From Terriglobia bacterium (GTDB lineage Bacteria > Acidobacteriota > Terriglobia > UBA7540), in NCBI GenBank assembly GCA_020072905.1, contig JAIQGB010000002.1:1-31607 (forward strand): a stretch of DNA of 31,607 nucleotides. The letters are read 5' to 3'. The position numbers and the translations under genes are program-made. Each line of letters starts with the position of its first letter. Positions within the stretch are counted from its first letter, which is position 1. This document shows positions 16,449-24,564 of this stretch, piece after piece. The notes beneath the pieces were generated by a model. The model had not been told where the DNA came from and searched no databases. It was given only the letters and a program-made list of their open reading frames with translations.

Positions 16449-17108
16449 ATGCCATCTTTGGAAAAACTCCGCCGCGAAGTCTGGGAAGCCAACCTGGGGA
16501 TTTTCCGTGCCGGCCTCGTCACCATGCACGCCGGCAACGCCAGCGGCATCGACCGCAAGCGCGGATGGGTGCTCATCAAGCCGAGCGGGATGGACTACGA
16601 CCGGATGCGCGCCGCGGATATGGTCGTGACCGATCTCACAGGCCGCAAGGTGAAGGGCAAGTGGAAACCTTCGGTAGACCTCCCGCATCACCTTTATCTC
16701 TACCAACATCGCCCGGAGATTGGCGGCGTCATCCACACGCACTCGAATTACGCCACGGCGTTTGCGCTGCTGTGCCGCTCGCTGCCGGTCTATCTGACGG
16801 CCATCGCGGATGAGTTCGGCGCCGAAGTCCCGTGCGCTCCTTACGTGGATAATCAGGGCGACCACATCGGCGAGACGATTCTCCAATACATGGGCAAGGC
16901 GCCGGCGATTCTGCTCGGCCAGCACGGCGCGTTCGCCTGGGGGTCCACGCCGCGCGAGGCGCTCAAGGCGGCCGTCATGCTGGAAGACGTGGCGAAGACC
17001 TGCTTCCTCGCCTCGCTGCTCGGCGAGCCGAAGCCACTGCCGCCGCAGGAAGTGAAGAAGTGGTGGGACCGCTACCACACTACCTACGGTCAGGAGAAGA
17101 AGCCGTGA
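16449..17108 (+). CDS. araD: L-ribulose-5-phosphate 4-epimerase
   Basis: Converts L-ribulose 5-phosphate to D-xylulose 5-phosphate, the product of AraB entering the pentose phosphate pathway. The class II aldolase-fold protein has 219 residues from ATG 16449. HAGNASGID and IKPSGMDYD form the phosphate site, PSVDLPHHLYLYQ holds the conserved aspartate, and HTHSNYATAF (96-105) holds two zinc histidines. GQHGAFAWGSTPREA carries the later histidine. The upstream in-frame GTG 16425 lies inside the hairpin repeat, so it is unlikely to be the start. No clear Shine-Dalgarno precedes ATG 16449. Confidence 0.92.
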   Translation: MPSLEKLRREVWEANLGIFRAGLVTMHAGNASGIDRKRGWVLIKPSGMDYDRMRAADMVVTDLTGRKVKGKWKPSVDLPHHLYLYQHRPEIGGVIHTHSNYATAFALLCRSLPVYLTAIADEFGAEVPCAPYVDNQGDHIGETILQYMGKAPAILLGQHGAFAWGSTPREALKAAVMLEDVAKTCFLASLLGEPKPLPPQEVKKWWDRYHTTYGQEKKP

Positions 17109-17217
17109 GTGGACGCTCTGAGACTGGGAACTTAGAAGTCAAAATTCACCCCGTTTCGGATTGCCTTTTTCTGGTTCCTCTCTGTGCCGCCGCGCCGTCT
17201 CATCTTAAGGACGCACT

Positions 17218-18957
17218 ATGAATTGCTTTCATCACCTTGCCTCAGCACCGCTGGGACTGCTGTTGGCGGCTGACCCGAACGGGAGCGGAATCATTTCGCT
17301 ACGGCCCGTCGATCTCGCCATCATCGCCATCTACTTCGTGATGGTTCTGGCCATCGGGTTTTATCTCAAGCGCTACACCAAGAGTGGTGAGGACTTCTTC
17401 CTGGCCGGCCGCGAAATGACCGCCTGGGTCGCCGGCCTGAGCTTCCTCTCCGCCAACCTGGGCGCGCTGGAGCTGATGGGTTGGGCGGCAGCGGCGTATC
17501 AATACGGCATTCTCGCCACGCACTGGTATTGGGTCGGCGCCATTCCGGCCATGATTTTCCTCGGCTTGGTGATGATGCCGTTCTATTACATCTCCAAGAC
17601 CCACTCCGTTCCCGGTTATCTCCAGCTCCGCTACGGCGAATCCACGCGCGCACTGAGCGCCGTTTCCTTCGCCTTCATGACCGTGCTGATGTCGGGCATC
17701 AACATGTATGCGATGGCGCTGGTGATGAAAGTGGTGCTCGGCTGGAACATCCACTTCAGCATCTGGGTTTCCTCGATCACCGTCGCCGTTTACGTTGCGC
17801 TCGGCGGGCTCTTCTCGGCGATTTTCAACGAAGTCCTGCAGTTCTTCCTGATCTGGCTCGGCGCCTTGCTCATTCCGATTCTCGGCCTGATCGAAACCGG
17901 GGGCTGGAGCGGCCTCGTGGCGCGCATCCATCAGAATTTTCCCCAAGGCGACTACACGCACCTTTGGCGGACGATGGGAAGCTTTTCCGACAACCCCATG
18001 GGGATTCACTGGACGGGCATCGTCTTGGGTCTCGGCTGGGTGATTTCCTTCGGCTACTGGACGACAGATTTTCTCGTTGTGCAGCGCGTCATCGCCGCCA
18101 AGGACATCCGCTCCGCGAAAATGGCGCCCATCATCGGATCGTTCTTCAAGATGGCCGTGCCGTTCATCGTCATCCTGCCGGGACTGCTCGGCTTGGGCTT
18201 GCTCTCCTTCAAACTGGTCCCGGAAAGCGCCGTGGGGCCCGGCCTGCACAGTTACAACGAAGTCCTGCCGCTGATGCTGGCGCGCTACTGCGGGCCCGGG
18301 CTGCTGGGGCTGGGGATCACGGCGTTGATCGCCGGCTTCATGTCCGGGATGGCAGGGAACGTCAGCGCCTTCGCCACGGTGTGGACCTACGATCTCTACC
18401 GGCCCTTTGTCCGCAAAGATGCCACCGACGCACACTACGTCTCCATGGGCCGGTGGTGCACCATCCTCGGCGTGTTGGTCTCGATCGGCACGGCGTACTT
18501 GGTGATGAATTTCAAGAGCATCATGGATTACGTCCAGGCGCTCTTCAGCTTCTTCATCGCGCCGCTGTTTGGCACGGTGTTGCTCGGGATGCTCTTCAAG
18601 CGCGTGACGCCGAAGGGGGGCTTTTGCGGACTGCTTGCCGGGACTGTCTCCTCCGTCGGCATGTGGGCGCTGGTCAAGGCCGATCCCAAGATGCTGGCGG
18701 TTATCGCCCTCTCTCCGAATGCCAAGGATATGGCGGAGAACATGTACCGCGCGCTGTGGTCATGGCTGATTTGCGTCATCGTCACGGTCGTCGTGAGCGC
18801 TTTGACGAAACCCAAGCCCGTTGAGGAACTGACGGGCTTGGTCTATGGCTGCACGGAATTGCCCAGCGAAGGGGACTTGCCGCTCTGGAAACGGCCGATC
18901 TTCTGGGGGGTGCTGTCCGCTGCGGCGTTTGTGGTTCTGCAGTGGATTTTCTGGTAG
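17218..18957 (+). CDS. Sodium:solute symporter (SSS family), probable arabinose transporter
   Basis: A 579-residue multi-pass permease of the SSS family (SGLT type). Recognisable parts are VDLAIIAIYFVMVLAIGFYLKRYTKSGEDFFLAGREM, where the GREM region is the family hallmark, then SANLGALELMGWAAAAYQYG and the Na-site region GGLFSAIFNEVLQFFLIWLG. The long C-terminal part ends with a hydrophobic helix. About 14 membrane helices are expected. The start ATG 17218 has AAGGA at 17207-17211. Position after araBD and the galactose/glucose-symporter character suggest Na+-driven uptake of L-arabinose or a related sugar; this is inferred from context. Confidence 0.9.
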   Translation: MNCFHHLASAPLGLLLAADPNGSGIISLRPVDLAIIAIYFVMVLAIGFYLKRYTKSGEDFFLAGREMTAWVAGLSFLSANLGALELMGWAAAAYQYGILATHWYWVGAIPAMIFLGLVMMPFYYISKTHSVPGYLQLRYGESTRALSAVSFAFMTVLMSGINMYAMALVMKVVLGWNIHFSIWVSSITVAVYVALGGLFSAIFNEVLQFFLIWLGALLIPILGLIETGGWSGLVARIHQNFPQGDYTHLWRTMGSFSDNPMGIHWTGIVLGLGWVISFGYWTTDFLVVQRVIAAKDIRSAKMAPIIGSFFKMAVPFIVILPGLLGLGLLSFKLVPESAVGPGLHSYNEVLPLMLARYCGPGLLGLGITALIAGFMSGMAGNVSAFATVWTYDLYRPFVRKDATDAHYVSMGRWCTILGVLVSIGTAYLVMNFKSIMDYVQALFSFFIAPLFGTVLLGMLFKRVTPKGGFCGLLAGTVSSVGMWALVKADPKMLAVIALSPNAKDMAENMYRALWSWLICVIVTVVVSALTKPKPVEELTGLVYGCTELPSEGDLPLWKRPIFWGVLSAAAFVVLQWIFW

Positions 18958-19030
18958 GGGAGGACGCTGCCCCTCCTCGAGCGGCCGCACAGCGCCGTGA
19001 AGGCGCAGTTGCAACCTGGGAGGTTCATTC

Positions 19031-19243
19031 ATGTCAGAGAAACATCACATCATTCCGGTCTGGTTTTTTGTGGGAGTCCTTCTGCTCATCTATGGCGTGC
19101 TGATTTTCGCTTCGGGCATTCTGGAGTTCTCGACCCCACCTACTACCGTGCTCGGGAACGTCCACCCGGCCATCTGGTGGGGCGCGCTGCTTACCATCAT
19201 CGGCGCGATTTACGTTCACCTGTTCCGGCCCCGCAAACCCTGA
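19031..19243 (+). CDS. Small two-TM protein downstream of the SSS symporter
   Basis: A 70-residue protein with two predicted membrane helices (about 8-31 and 46-64). The loop between them is short and polar and the end, HLFRPRKP, is basic. It has a strong GGGAGG site at 19018-19023, 7 nt before the ATG. I do not recognise a named family. It is not obviously DUF485 or DUF4212, the small partners known for some SSS transporters, although size and position are similar. It may be an accessory subunit of the symporter or an independent membrane peptide. It converges with the gene at 19261 with a 17-bp gap and no visible terminator. Confidence 0.8.
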   Translation: MSEKHHIIPVWFFVGVLLLIYGVLIFASGILEFSTPPTTVLGNVHPAIWWGALLTIIGAIYVHLFRPRKP

Positions 19244-19260
19244 CTCGCCCGATTCGTTCC

Positions 19261-20754
19261 TCATCGTTTTCCATCGGGGCAGGCGATCTGCTGCAAGCTT
19301 GCGGCATTTTGCCCAACCAGCGTCGAAGCTCGAGCGCGTGAATAGCTCCACGTCCGCCAGTCTGATTCGCCCCGCGCTGACCAGGAACTGAGGAGACGTC
19401 CTGCGGCGACGCAGCGGTCCGTCGGCGATAGTTGGGGAAGCGCGGCGATCAGATCCGGCACGGCATCCGCGCTTAGCCTCGTCGCGTAATGGGCGTCGAA
19501 CCGGCGCCCCTCGGCGGCACGCGCGGCGTTGACCCGCACGATGAGTGCATCGGGATTGATCACGTGCAACGTCGCGATCAGCACAAAACCCGCTACCATG
19601 GCGCCGAAGGCGAATCGCTCGCGGTGGCCGCGCAGGACCGTCAGGGCAAACCAGACGAAAACGCCGGCGAGCCACGCCATGAACGCCGTGGGGTAGAGGC
19701 GCTGTTCGGTGAGGCCATATTCGCGTTGGTAAAGCCGCATGCGCTGGAGGGCGGAGACCATGATGACCGCCAACAGCACGAGCTGACCGCCGGCGAGAGC
19801 CCTGAAGACACGCTCCGCGCGCGGTTCGTCTTTACGCAGCAGCCAGTGCGTGAGAAGCAGAAGGGGAAGGGACAGCGCAGAGACCGTTACCAGCTCGAAG
19901 AATCCCCGTCGCGCGTATTCGGAGTAGCTGAGCCCCGTCGTCGCGCGCACGAGTGCCGCGCCACCGAAGAAATACCGAAACTGGACAATGACAAAACCCA
20001 AGAAAAGCAAATCCAGCAGAGCGAGGACGGTGCCAATTTCGATGATGCCGAGCGTCGGGTGAGGCGGCGCCTGCCGCGCGGCAAAGTCGCGTTCTTTTCC
20101 CATCAGCATGCCCCGCAGGTAGCCGGCAACAATCCACGCGCAGAAACCTGTGACCAAGGTATGGACGATCAAGGTTTGGAAGTCGATTCGCAAGACGTCC
20201 GTGACGATTACCTTGAACACGGCGTCGGCCGCCATCAGAAGTGCGCCAAAGATCAGGAGCAACGGCAGCGCGAGCAGGACGCCTCGCCCCACGGCGAACG
20301 AGCGCCGCGACATTCGATTGGACTGGACTTCTTTCCACTGGATGTCGCCCAGGAACAGATAGAACGGTGCGAAGACGGCGTTGATACCCGCAATCAGGCC
20401 GCCCAATGCGTACTCCATCAGTCCCGCGGCCTTCACGCGGCCGCCTTGCGCGCGGAAAAGTATCAGCGAGAAGGCTACGAGCAGCGCCAGGATACTCAGC
20501 ATCTTCAACGTGAGGGAATCCCGCCAGGCGAATAAGGCGGAGAAAATGATCAGGGGCAGCAAGAGCCAGCGTCCGTCCCCCGCCAGTGACTCGGTCCGCC
20601 AACTGGAAAGCTCCTGGACCAGGGCCGCGAGGGCGACGGCCCACAAAAAGAAGTTCAGCCCCCACGGGGTCTCGCGCAGGAGAGCGTCGCCGAGCACGCC
20701 CAGCATCAACGCCGCGGCAAGAATTCGCACTCCCAGCTTGGTCCGTTCGCTCAT
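19261..20754 (-). CDS. DUF4173/DUF4153-type multi-pass membrane protein
   Basis: A 497-residue protein with about ten hydrophobic helices, function unknown. The central segment GLSYSEYARRGFFELVTVSALSLPLLLL is characteristic of the DUF4173 family, and IEIGTVLALLDLLFLGFVIVQFRYFFGG just before it fits too. The C-terminal 100 residues (from about DALIVRVNAARAAEG) are soluble and end near LPQLSPTDRCVAAG and DWRTWSYSRARA. The gene is last in the minus-strand unit after the UppS-like gene, separated by 55 bp, and could share in envelope lipid or cell-wall functions. Confidence 0.82.
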   Translation of the reverse strand: MSERTKLGVRILAAALMLGVLGDALLRETPWGLNFFLWAVALAALVQELSSWRTESLAGDGRWLLLPLIIFSALFAWRDSLTLKMLSILALLVAFSLILFRAQGGRVKAAGLMEYALGGLIAGINAVFAPFYLFLGDIQWKEVQSNRMSRRSFAVGRGVLLALPLLLIFGALLMAADAVFKVIVTDVLRIDFQTLIVHTLVTGFCAWIVAGYLRGMLMGKERDFAARQAPPHPTLGIIEIGTVLALLDLLFLGFVIVQFRYFFGGAALVRATTGLSYSEYARRGFFELVTVSALSLPLLLLTHWLLRKDEPRAERVFRALAGGQLVLLAVIMVSALQRMRLYQREYGLTEQRLYPTAFMAWLAGVFVWFALTVLRGHRERFAFGAMVAGFVLIATLHVINPDALIVRVNAARAAEGRRFDAHYATRLSADAVPDLIAALPQLSPTDRCVAAGRLLSSWSARGESDWRTWSYSRARASTLVGQNAASLQQIACPDGKR

Positions 20755-20809
20755 CGGTTCTCACCCTCGTCGTTTTCAGCGCAGTGACAGGTTCTTCGCA
20801 AGGCGCAAA

Positions 20810-21544
20810 TCAACCCGCAGCGACCTCTGCGATTCGCCCGAAGCGGCGGTCACGACGGCGGAAGTCCTCGAGGGCAGCTTCCAGGTCCGCGGCGTCGAAG
20901 TCGGGCCACAGGCGGTCGGTGAAAACCAGTTCGGCGTAGGCAGATTCCCAGAGCATGAAATCGCTCAGCCGCTGCTCGCCGCCCGGCCGGATCAGCAGGG
21001 CGATGTCCGGTACGGATTCCCCGGCGTTGGTCACGTCGGCGAGGGCCCGCGCGAATTCCTCGGCACTCGGTGGGTGGCCGTTGCGCAGTCGATGCGCGGC
21101 GCGCAGGATGGCGTCACGCCCTGAATAATCCAGCGCGATCCGGAGGTGGAGGGCCTGGCCGCCAGCCGTGACGCATTCCGCCTCCTCCGCTGCCTCGAAT
21201 AGCGATGGCGCCAGGCGGTCGCGCCGCCCGACCACGCTCACCCGGATCCCTCGCGCGGGGTAGCCGTTCGTGCTCCCGCGGAAATAGTCCTCGAAGACCT
21301 GCATGAGATTGCGGACTTCGCTCGCCGGCCTGGACCAGTTGTCGCCCGAGAAGGCGAAGAGCGTGAGCGTGCCGATTCCCAGCCGGGGCGCGGCTTCGAC
21401 GACCCGCTCGACCGCCCACCGGCCGGCGAGGTGGCCCGCTTCGCGCGGGAGGCCGCGCTGCCTGGCCCAGCGCCCGCTGCCGTCCATGATGATGGCGATG
21501 TGCAGGGAGCGGGTATAGGATGATTGCCAAGTACTTTGCATCAT
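20810..21544 (-). CDS. uppS: Cis-prenyltransferase, undecaprenyl diphosphate synthase-like
   Basis: A 244-residue cis-prenyltransferase; the family elongates farnesyl diphosphate with isopentenyl diphosphate to make the C55 carrier for cell-wall sugars. HIAIIMDGSGRWARQRG carries the catalytic Asp21. TLFAFSGDNWSRPASEV, the arginine pair in LLIRPGGEQRLSDFMLWESAYAEL and FTDRLWPDF complete the fold. Several usual positions differ: GSGRW instead of GNGRW, LAGRWAVE instead of RAGAEAV, and RPGGE instead of RTGGE. It might therefore be a secondary paralogue with other chain length or regulation. ATG 21544 with GGAG 5 nt upstream is preferred to the TTG at 21559. A winged-helix gene is 29 bp upstream. 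Confidence 0.85.
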   Translation of the reverse strand: MMQSTWQSSYTRSLHIAIIMDGSGRWARQRGLPREAGHLAGRWAVERVVEAAPRLGIGTLTLFAFSGDNWSRPASEVRNLMQVFEDYFRGSTNGYPARGIRVSVVGRRDRLAPSLFEAAEEAECVTAGGQALHLRIALDYSGRDAILRAAHRLRNGHPPSAEEFARALADVTNAGESVPDIALLIRPGGEQRLSDFMLWESAYAELVFTDRLWPDFDAADLEAALEDFRRRDRRFGRIAEVAAG

Positions 21545-21549
21545 AAAGG
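21529..21549. promoter_or_regulatory. Degenerate operator-like copy over the uppS start
   Basis: CAAGTACTTTG (plus strand, 21528-21538 approx.) is identical over 11 bp to the sequence at 22610-22620. It is followed by a 5-bp spacer and a partial second half (TAAAGG in place of CAAAGT). The site overlaps the uppS start codons, so binding there could control uppS separately from the upstream genes. Part of it encodes the first residues of UppS, so chance and coding constraint are possible. Confidence 0.4.
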
Positions 21550-21573
21550 CTCCGGACAAAAAAAGAGAACAGC

Positions 21574-21969
21574 TTAGGATGAGCGATTCCGCGCGGCGCG
21601 GATGAGTGCCTCCATCTCATTCAGATAGCGCTCGAGGGCGCGGCGCCCGGCCGCCGTCAAGCGGTATTCGGTTTTCGGCATCCGCCCTTCGAAGGACTTC
21701 GTGCAGGCGAGGTAGCCGGCCTCTTCCAGCTTCCGCGCGTGCACGCTGAGATTCCCGTCGGTCGTTTTCAAAATCTTCTTCAGATCGTTGAAGGTCAGGG
21801 GATCGTTCACCGCCAGGGCACTGACGATACCCAGCCGCACGCGCTCATGGACCAGGCGGTCGAGTTGCGGGGCCGATTCCGGCCCACGCTGGGCCGCAGA
21901 GGCTCGCGAGCGGGCCCCGGCGGGCGGGTGAGATTCCTGTCGCGGCAAACTGACTTGGGTCTTAGCCAC
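21574..21969 (-). CDS. Winged-helix transcriptional regulator (HTH_34-like)
   Basis: A 131-residue DNA-binding protein. After a basic, proline-rich extension of about 35 residues comes a winged-helix domain: RVRLGIVSALAVNDPLTFNDLKKILKTTDGNLSVHARKLEEAGYL, where GNLSVHARKLE is the recognition helix, and a wing, FEGRMPKTEYRLTAAGRRALERY. This layout is typical of the HTH_34 group, relatives of ArsR/PadR and MarR. No metal or ligand site is visible. Start is GTG 21969 inside the end of the upstream gene, with AAGGAGG 4 nt before it. It probably controls its own unit through the site at 22615-22631. Confidence 0.9.
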   Translation of the reverse strand: MAKTQVSLPRQESHPPAGARSRASAAQRGPESAPQLDRLVHERVRLGIVSALAVNDPLTFNDLKKILKTTDGNLSVHARKLEEAGYLACTKSFEGRMPKTEYRLTAAGRRALERYLNEMEALIRAARNRSS

Positions 21970-22576
21970 CGTGCCTCCTTGTGATCAGCAGGCCAAAAAG
22001 AATCTGGACTCCTCCGAATCCCGCAGCCATAAAGGCGTTACCCCACGAGGCCGGGGAGAAAAGCGCTGCCACACCAACGGCCATCAAACAGACTCCCATG
22101 GCCGGAACGGCGCGTACGGAAAACGCGCCGGCCGTTACCACGCCCACTCCGTAGAGCAACAGCCAAACTCCGGGCAGCAGACTCACCAGCCCCAGGCGGT
22201 AGAGTGCGACGGTCAGGAACGCCCCGGCAAAGAGCGGTGGTGAGAGGTTCAGCGCGAACTTCCGGCCCGCCCCGGAAAGCATAGGGAGATTGGCGGCCCG
22301 CGCCTTCAGGCTCATCGCGAACGCGCCGATGGCGAGCGCGACCAGCGCCTCGAGTCCCCAGGTGGCGAGCCACATTTCGGTGGTCGTGGTGCGCGCCGCG
22401 ATCCCCGCCGCCACGAGCGCCGAGATCCCCATGGCCACGCCGCCTTTGCCCGGCACGGCCGTGAAGGACGTGGAGCGCTCCATCGTCTCCCGGATGAAGC
22501 GCAGGTTTTCGACGGCCTGCTCGTCGAGTAATTCGGACCGGCGCCAGGGCCGTCGGGCGGGACGACAGGGATTCAT
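21962..22576 (-). CDS. Membrane protein paired with a winged-helix regulator
   Basis: A 204-residue integral membrane protein, family not recognised. A charged head (RPWRRSELLDEQAVENLRFIRETMERSTSFTAVPG) is followed by about six hydrophobic segments and a short basic tail. The head helix, ending in VENLRFIRETMERS, may be a cytoplasmic regulatory part. The frame opens at a TTG (22612) that forms part of a TTGACA -35 box, so I take ATG 22576 as the start. Its stop overlaps the start of the regulator by 8 nt. The pairing suggests a membrane component controlled by, or signalling to, the regulator; that is inference. Confidence 0.82.
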   Translation of the reverse strand: MNPCRPARRPWRRSELLDEQAVENLRFIRETMERSTSFTAVPGKGGVAMGISALVAAGIAARTTTTEMWLATWGLEALVALAIGAFAMSLKARAANLPMLSGAGRKFALNLSPPLFAGAFLTVALYRLGLVSLLPGVWLLLYGVGVVTAGAFSVRAVPAMGVCLMAVGVAALFSPASWGNAFMAAGFGGVQILFGLLITRRHGG

Positions 22577-22582
22577 GGCGGC

Positions 22583-22612
22583 AGGGTACAGGGGAAACCT
22601 TGCGTTTGTCAA
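22583..22612 (-). promoter_or_regulatory. Promoter of the membrane protein-regulator-uppS unit
   Basis: On the minus strand, TTGACA (22612-22607) is followed after 18 bp by TACCCT (22588-22583), which ends 6 nt before ATG 22576. The expected message would be leaderless. The operator-like inverted repeat lies directly upstream of the -35 box. Confidence 0.55.
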
Positions 22613-22614
22613 GT

Positions 22615-22631
22615 ACTTTGTAACGCAAAGT
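22615..22631. promoter_or_regulatory. Inverted repeat, putative operator of the winged-helix regulator
   Basis: ACTTTG and CAAAGT (22615-22620 and 22626-22631) form a perfect inverted repeat with the 5-bp spacer TAACG. It adjoins the -35 box of the unit and overlaps a second small palindrome, AAGTACTT (22611-22618). The related sequence at the uppS start supports a specific binding site. The link to the regulator at 21574-21969 is inferred from position. Confidence 0.6.
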
Positions 22632-22678
22632 TACGATCGACGTTCCCGCTTCCCGTTCTGGTCGGACAAGCTGTGGGT

Positions 22679-22744
22679 TGTCAGGGTTCGTGAAAATCTG
22701 TGCCAGAGTTCTGGAAAATTCGTGTCACGGTAAGTGAAAAATCC
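22679..22744 (+). repeat. Left end: three tandem 22-bp repeats
   Basis: Three copies with exact 22-bp spacing start TGTCAGGG, TGCCAGAG and TGTCACGG, each reaching a GAAAA block at positions 14-18. The following stretch, 22745-22917, has no gene I can support; it holds only short open frames and runs up to the stop of the glycosyltransferase gene. Confidence 0.75.
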
Positions 22745-22917
22745 CTACCTGGTAGGATTGCGGCGGTTAGCTGTGGAGGCGACTAAGGGACAGTATTGGG
22801 CAGGGAGGGCCGGTCGCCTTCGCCACCTCGGAGAATCGGCGCCGCGAGGCCGTCTGGGACAACTTCGGAGTGGCGCGTCAAACGCTAGGAACCAGCCGTA
22901 AAATGCCTACAAGTGCT

Positions 22918-24564
22918 TCACCCGTAATATTGAAAGTGCTTCCAGAACTCCGGCCAGGGCCAACGGAGCTGTCGGCAGACGAAAATTTCGTCCCAGCCGG
23001 CTACGGCGCTGTTCGCAATGCCGTAGCGATTCGTCACAAGGCCGGCTAAGACGCACGACTTGAAGTTGCGGTCGAGAACGTCGCGATGCAGTCCCAAAGT
23101 GATGACCGTCTGCGGTGGTGGATTGCCGTAACCGCGATACCAGTTTGAATTCATGCCGCTGATGGCCCCTCGTAAGCCGTAGGCCGGCCCATAGAGGTTG
23201 ATCGCGCCGGCTTCGCCTTCATCACCGGCCAAGATAGCAATGCCGGCTCGCTCTTCGGTCGGTAAGGAATCGCGAATTTTGGCGACGGTTTCGACCATAT
23301 CTGGCCATCCAACTTCCATGTCGAAATTGCCGTTGACACTGTTGGCCACCCGCCACCAGCGCGAGTTGAGAGGCGCGATGGGAAGCGTTAGACCGGAGGC
23401 GCACAGCGTTGCACACAGTAAGGTAATCCATGTGGCTCGGCGGACCTCGGCGGCGACGCGAACACTCAGCGAATTGACCCACTGCTCGCCCCATACGGCG
23501 CCCGCCGCGATAAGCATTGGATAAGCGGGCGCAAGATAGTAGTCGCGACCTTTTGCGGCGAGGAACGCCACCAACGTTATGACATACATCCAGCCGAGCA
23601 TTCGATAACGTTTCCCTTCAGGTCTCCGGAACAGGTACCAAAGCCCCGCCAACCACAGTGGCAGGTTGACCCAGTTCGTGCCCTTCCAGAATTGATTAAG
23701 CAAGAAGTAGTCCGCTGAACCGCGTGCAATGTCGCGCTGGTGGATGCTCCGCAAGCACGCCAGCGAGACGAAATGATGTTGCAGTTGCCATATGAGGTTA
23801 GGAAGTACGATCAGCACGGCTAATCCTGCTCCGCACCAGAGCCAAGGAGTCCGCAGGTACCGCCAAGCAGGCGTCAGCACGAGTCCGCCCAGAACTCCCA
23901 GTGTGAAAAAAGCAATGGAGTACTTCGCCATCATGCCCAGACCGATGCTTGCGCCAACCGCCAGCCACCAGCGGGGGTCCTCCGACTTCAGTAGCCGGAT
24001 AACGAAATATGCAACCAGGATCCAGGACAGCTGATCGAACGAAGTATAAGAGTAGAACGAGCCGTGCACGAGCGTAACTCCGCCAATGCCCGACGCAATT
24101 GCCGTCACAACCTGCGCGGAGCGGGTGCCCCCGAGTTCGCGTGCTGAAAGTCCGGCAAGGAGCATCATCAGGCTTTGGGCCACGGCTCCAAAGAAACGAA
24201 AGCCACGCAGGGAGGTGCCGAAGATTTCCAGCTCGATTCGGGCAAGGAAAGGCGTTAGGGGAGGGTAAGAAACGTAGCCCCAGTCGAGGTGGCGAGCATT
24301 GGTGTAGGTCAACAGCTCGTCCCTGTGGAATCCGTACTGGCCGTTAACGAGGGTACGCAGGAGGACGCTGGTGAAAGCGATAAGCAAAAGGATGCACATG
24401 TCACTGTGGATGGCCGCCGGCCACAACTCTTCGGACAATCGCGTTCGCTTTTCGTGCCTGCTCCGAAACTCTTCGAACCGCAAGCGCAACGCTTCCATAT
24501 AACCGCTGCCGTAACCCTCTCGCATGCTGGCGAGCCGCCCGGCTCTCTCGGCTGACGGTATCAC
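22918..24564 (-). CDS. GT-C glycosyltransferase, family 39-like (PMT_2/ArnT type)
   Basis: A 548-residue integral membrane glycosyltransferase that would use a polyprenyl-phosphate sugar donor at the outer face of the membrane. A charged N-terminal part (to about 52) precedes the first membrane helix (54-72). The first outside loop has GFHRDELLTYTNARHLDWGYVSYPP with the expected acidic pair (Asp82, Glu83), then FLARIELEIFGTSLRGFRF. About ten further helices follow, with AAKGRDYYLAPAYPMLIAAGA in the second half, then a soluble C-terminal domain. The start is uncertain: GTG 24564 or ATG 24525. Its base composition looks less GC-rich than its neighbours, and it lies between mobile-element-like ends, so transfer is likely. 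Acceptor unknown. Confidence 0.85.
   Translation of the reverse strand: MIPSAERAGRLASMREGYGSGYMEALRLRFEEFRSRHEKRTRLSEELWPAAIHSDMCILLLIAFTSVLLRTLVNGQYGFHRDELLTYTNARHLDWGYVSYPPLTPFLARIELEIFGTSLRGFRFFGAVAQSLMMLLAGLSARELGGTRSAQVVTAIASGIGGVTLVHGSFYSYTSFDQLSWILVAYFVIRLLKSEDPRWWLAVGASIGLGMMAKYSIAFFTLGVLGGLVLTPAWRYLRTPWLWCGAGLAVLIVLPNLIWQLQHHFVSLACLRSIHQRDIARGSADYFLLNQFWKGTNWVNLPLWLAGLWYLFRRPEGKRYRMLGWMYVITLVAFLAAKGRDYYLAPAYPMLIAAGAVWGEQWVNSLSVRVAAEVRRATWITLLCATLCASGLTLPIAPLNSRWWRVANSVNGNFDMEVGWPDMVETVAKIRDSLPTEERAGIAILAGDEGEAGAINLYGPAYGLRGAISGMNSNWYRGYGNPPPQTVITLGLHRDVLDRNFKSCVLAGLVTNRYGIANSAVAGWDEIFVCRQLRWPWPEFWKHFQYYG

Noticed and set aside
19244..19260. Bidirectional terminator between the converging small membrane gene and DUF4173-type gene
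   Set aside because: The gap is only 17 bp with no inverted repeat.
19489..20535. Plus-strand open frame of 348 codons opposite the DUF4173-type gene
   Set aside because: Rich in charged residues and Gln/His without domain signals; the minus-strand frame carries clear membrane helices and family motifs.
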